A stretch of DNA of 64,000 nucleotides from Psychromonas aquimarina ATCC BAA-1526 (GTDB lineage Bacteria > Pseudomonadota > Gammaproteobacteria > Enterobacterales > Psychromonadaceae): the NCBI RefSeq assembly GCF_000428725.1, contig NZ_AUAM01000025.1:1-64000 (forward strand). Reading direction: 5' to 3'. This document shows, piece after piece, positions 62,137 through 64,000 of the stretch (its first letter is position 1; each line of letters begins with the position of its first letter). Below the pieces are notes generated by a model. The model was given only the letters and a program-made list of their open reading frames with translations. It searched no databases and was not told the DNA's origin. A program made the position numbers and the translations under genes.

Positions 62137-64000
62137 ATGAGCTTCCGCTTAAAAACAATCCTCGGCATTGCATTGATCGAATCAGTGCTGCTCATTGTAT
62201 TAGTTTTTAGCGGACTGAATTTCCTTAGCGGCTCTAACGAAGAGCAGTTAATACAGCGTGCAGAAACAACCTCAATACTTTTCAGCAAAGCAGTTAAAGA
62301 CGCGGTTCTTTCTACAGATCTGGCGACACTGGAAAGCTTTGTTGAAGATATACTGAATACGCCGGATATTGTCTATACAAGAATCAGCAGCAATAAGTAT
62401 GTATTAGCAGAAGGCGGTGATCCGCAATCCCTGTACCGCCTGCATGAGCCAGACAGCCGACTTGCCGATGTCACGGACGGGGTCTTTGATATCCGTATTG
62501 AAATAACAGAAGGCAGCAGCGTCTACGGTATTATTGAAATCGGACTGTCCACTAAACCTATTGAACGTACTCTGTCAGAAGCGCAGCGCTGGGCTATTGC
62601 AATAGCCAGCCTCGAAGTTGCACTGGTTGCTGTCTTTTCATTTGTACTGGGCACCTACCTGACCCGGCAGCTGCTGCAGTTAAAAAAAGCATCTGAAACC
62701 ATTACCCAGTCCGGCCCCGGACATCAGATAGAGGTAGTCGGCAGAGATGAAATTGCAGAAGTTGCCCATGCCTTTAACAGTATGTCGTCAACCCTGGCAG
62801 TAAGTTACTCAGAACTGTCGCGAAGTATCGATGCAGAAAGAAAGATGAGCGCAATCGCCAACAGTAATCAAGCAAAAAATAATGCTATTCTCAGTGCTTC
62901 TCTGGACGCTTTAATTACTATTAATGAAGCAGGTAAAGTAGTTGACTACAACAAGGTAGCAGCACACATCTTCGGCTGGAGCCATGATGAAATATTCGGA
63001 CAAAATTTAGCGGACTTTATCATTCCCTCGAACAAGCAGCACATTCTGCAGAAAGGGATTAAACAATTTCTAACCACTAAAAACTCATCTATTCTTAATC
63101 AACGCTTTGAGCTGACCGCGCAGCATAAAGGAGGTCACTGTTTTCCCATTGAAATTAATATTTCCCCCATCGAAACCGATCAGGGTACTATGTTTACCGC
63201 CTTTATTCGCGATATCAGCACTCGCTTACAAGCTGAAACAGAATTACGCCTGGCGGCTCAAACCTTTGAATCCAGCGAAGCAATCTTTATCAGCAATGCA
63301 GCCGGCAATATTATTCGTACCAATCAAGCTTTTACCCGTATAACCGGTTATGAAAATGCTGATGTTGTAGGCAAAAATCCGCGTATTTTATCCTCCGGCC
63401 AGCACCCTGCAGAGTATTATCAGGAAATGTGGGCTGCCTTAGCTGAACAGGGAAAATGGAGCGGCGAGATTTATAATAAACGTAAAAACGGCGAAATATA
63501 TCCTGAGTACCTGAACATCTCTTCAGTAAAAAATACAGCGGGTACACTCACTCACTATATTGCTCATTTTATGGATATCAGTGAACAAAAACATAATGAA
63601 GAAAATTTACGCCGGGCGCGCCTTGATGCGGAAGCAAGTAATGAATCCAAAAGCCGCTTTCTGGCGGCGATGAGTCATGAAATTCGCACCCCGATGAATG
63701 CCGTTCTGGGTATTCTCGGGCTGCTCAAAGATACCAGTCTAAGCGGCAGACAGCTAGAGCTGGTTGCAACAGCACGCGACTCCGGCGAGCTGTTACTGAC
63801 CATTATTAATGATATTCTCGATTTCACCAAAATGGATATTGATAAACTGGAACTGGAAAATAGCAGGTTTGATTTACATCTGTTACTGGCAAACTGCAAT
63901 GAACTGCTCCAGCATCTTGCAGATAAAAAGTCATTACAACTAACTCTGCAGCAGTCGACAGATCTTCCACAGTTTGTAAAAGGCGATCCGGACCGGATAA
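62137..64000 (+). CDS. Hybrid sensor histidine kinase, truncated by window end
   Basis: The frame runs 621 codons to the window edge. It shows a first membrane helix (about 7-29), a short periplasmic domain and a second helix (about 163-187) with HAMP. Two PAS domains follow (about 245-370 and 375-490), the second with the RITGYENADVVGKNPRIL motif. The HisKA domain has H514 in AAMSHEIRTPMNAVLG. The HATPase lies beyond the edge. It sits one base after the PhnD-like gene and occupies the place of SypF-type kinases. Confidence 0.88.
   Translation, partial: MSFRLKTILGIALIESVLLIVLVFSGLNFLSGSNEEQLIQRAETTSILFSKAVKDAVLSTDLATLESFVEDILNTPDIVYTRISSNKYVLAEGGDPQSLYRLHEPDSRLADVTDGVFDIRIEITEGSSVYGIIEIGLSTKPIERTLSEAQRWAIAIASLEVALVAVFSFVLGTYLTRQLLQLKKASETITQSGPGHQIEVVGRDEIAEVAHAFNSMSSTLAVSYSELSRSIDAERKMSAIANSNQAKNNAILSASLDALITINEAGKVVDYNKVAAHIFGWSHDEIFGQNLADFIIPSNKQHILQKGIKQFLTTKNSSILNQRFELTAQHKGGHCFPIEINISPIETDQGTMFTAFIRDISTRLQAETELRLAAQTFESSEAIFISNAAGNIIRTNQAFTRITGYENADVVGKNPRILSSGQHPAEYYQEMWAALAEQGKWSGEIYNKRKNGEIYPEYLNISSVKNTAGTLTHYIAHFMDISEQKHNEENLRRARLDAEASNESKSRFLAAMSHEIRTPMNAVLGILGLLKDTSLSGRQLELVATARDSGELLLTIINDILDFTKMDIDKLELENSRFDLHLLLANCNELLQHLADKKSLQLTLQQSTDLPQFVKGDPDRI

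Overview
The window comes from a marine gammaproteobacterium of the Vibrionales/Alteromonadales type, most likely close to Psychromonas (inferred from gene content and protein style, not from a database search). The housekeeping genes (rnb, ygiQ, recR, apt-dnaX-ybaB, dusC, uup, rlmKL) are ordinary vertical genes. Between them lie small accessory patches.

Layout: 1-229 is the end of an IS4-family element, followed by a tRNA-Ser(UGA) gene. 640-8929 carries rnb, ygiQ, recR, a solute-binding protein and an aminopeptidase P. 9152-12013 is a LysR regulator divergent from a VOC / NTF2-like / redoxin gene set. 12351-17262 holds an orphan trpB, a uspA-like gene, a lipoprotein, a DJ-1/PfpI protein and an AraC regulator. 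17385-20560 is a mobile patch: a probable peptidoglycan-peptidase/exported-partner pair, an IS256 remnant, a REP-like hairpin and two to three integron-type gene cassettes with degenerate attC sites but no integrase in view. 21062-31414 has apt-dnaX-ybaB (with a dnaX frameshift signal), dusC, an MCP, a REC-CheX-like/GGDEF signalling pair whose 3' end is tandemly repeated, and a Pho-box-controlled pstS. 31480-39669 has the rlmKL-glutaredoxin-uup-DUF3466 block and an eptA-like transferase.

The most interesting region is 39919-64000. It is a large exopolysaccharide locus whose gene content and internal order match the symbiosis polysaccharide (syp) locus of Vibrio fischeri, but with the blocks permuted: sypH, then sypIJKL, then sypMNOPQR, then an EEP-family hydrolase gene, then sypABCDE, a receiver-only protein, a PhnD-like binding protein and a hybrid sensor kinase cut by the window end. 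Three features go beyond the known locus. (1) Five sequences match the sigma-54 -24/-12 consensus with exact GG-N10-GC spacing, in front of sypH, sypI, sypM, sypA and a divergent PEP-CTERM protein gene. Similar GCAA..TGCAATGC motifs lie about 80-140 bases upstream of each, suggesting one enhancer-binding protein controls the whole set. (2) A PEP-CTERM protein gene sits inside the locus and appears to share one enhancer with sypI. (3) The EEP hydrolase gene is split by a -1 frameshift at a run of eight A, with all catalytic motifs preserved across the two frames.

Working model: the hybrid kinase, with its binding protein, feeds a phosphorelay to a sigma-54 activator encoded elsewhere, which switches on the four operons and the PEP-CTERM gene. 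The SypA STAS protein and the SypE kinase/receiver/PP2C protein add a partner-switch checkpoint. SypR starts the repeat unit, SypH/I/J/N/P/Q extend it, SypK flips it, SypL polymerises or ligates it, SypM acylates it, and SypO/SypD/SypC/SypB control length and export.
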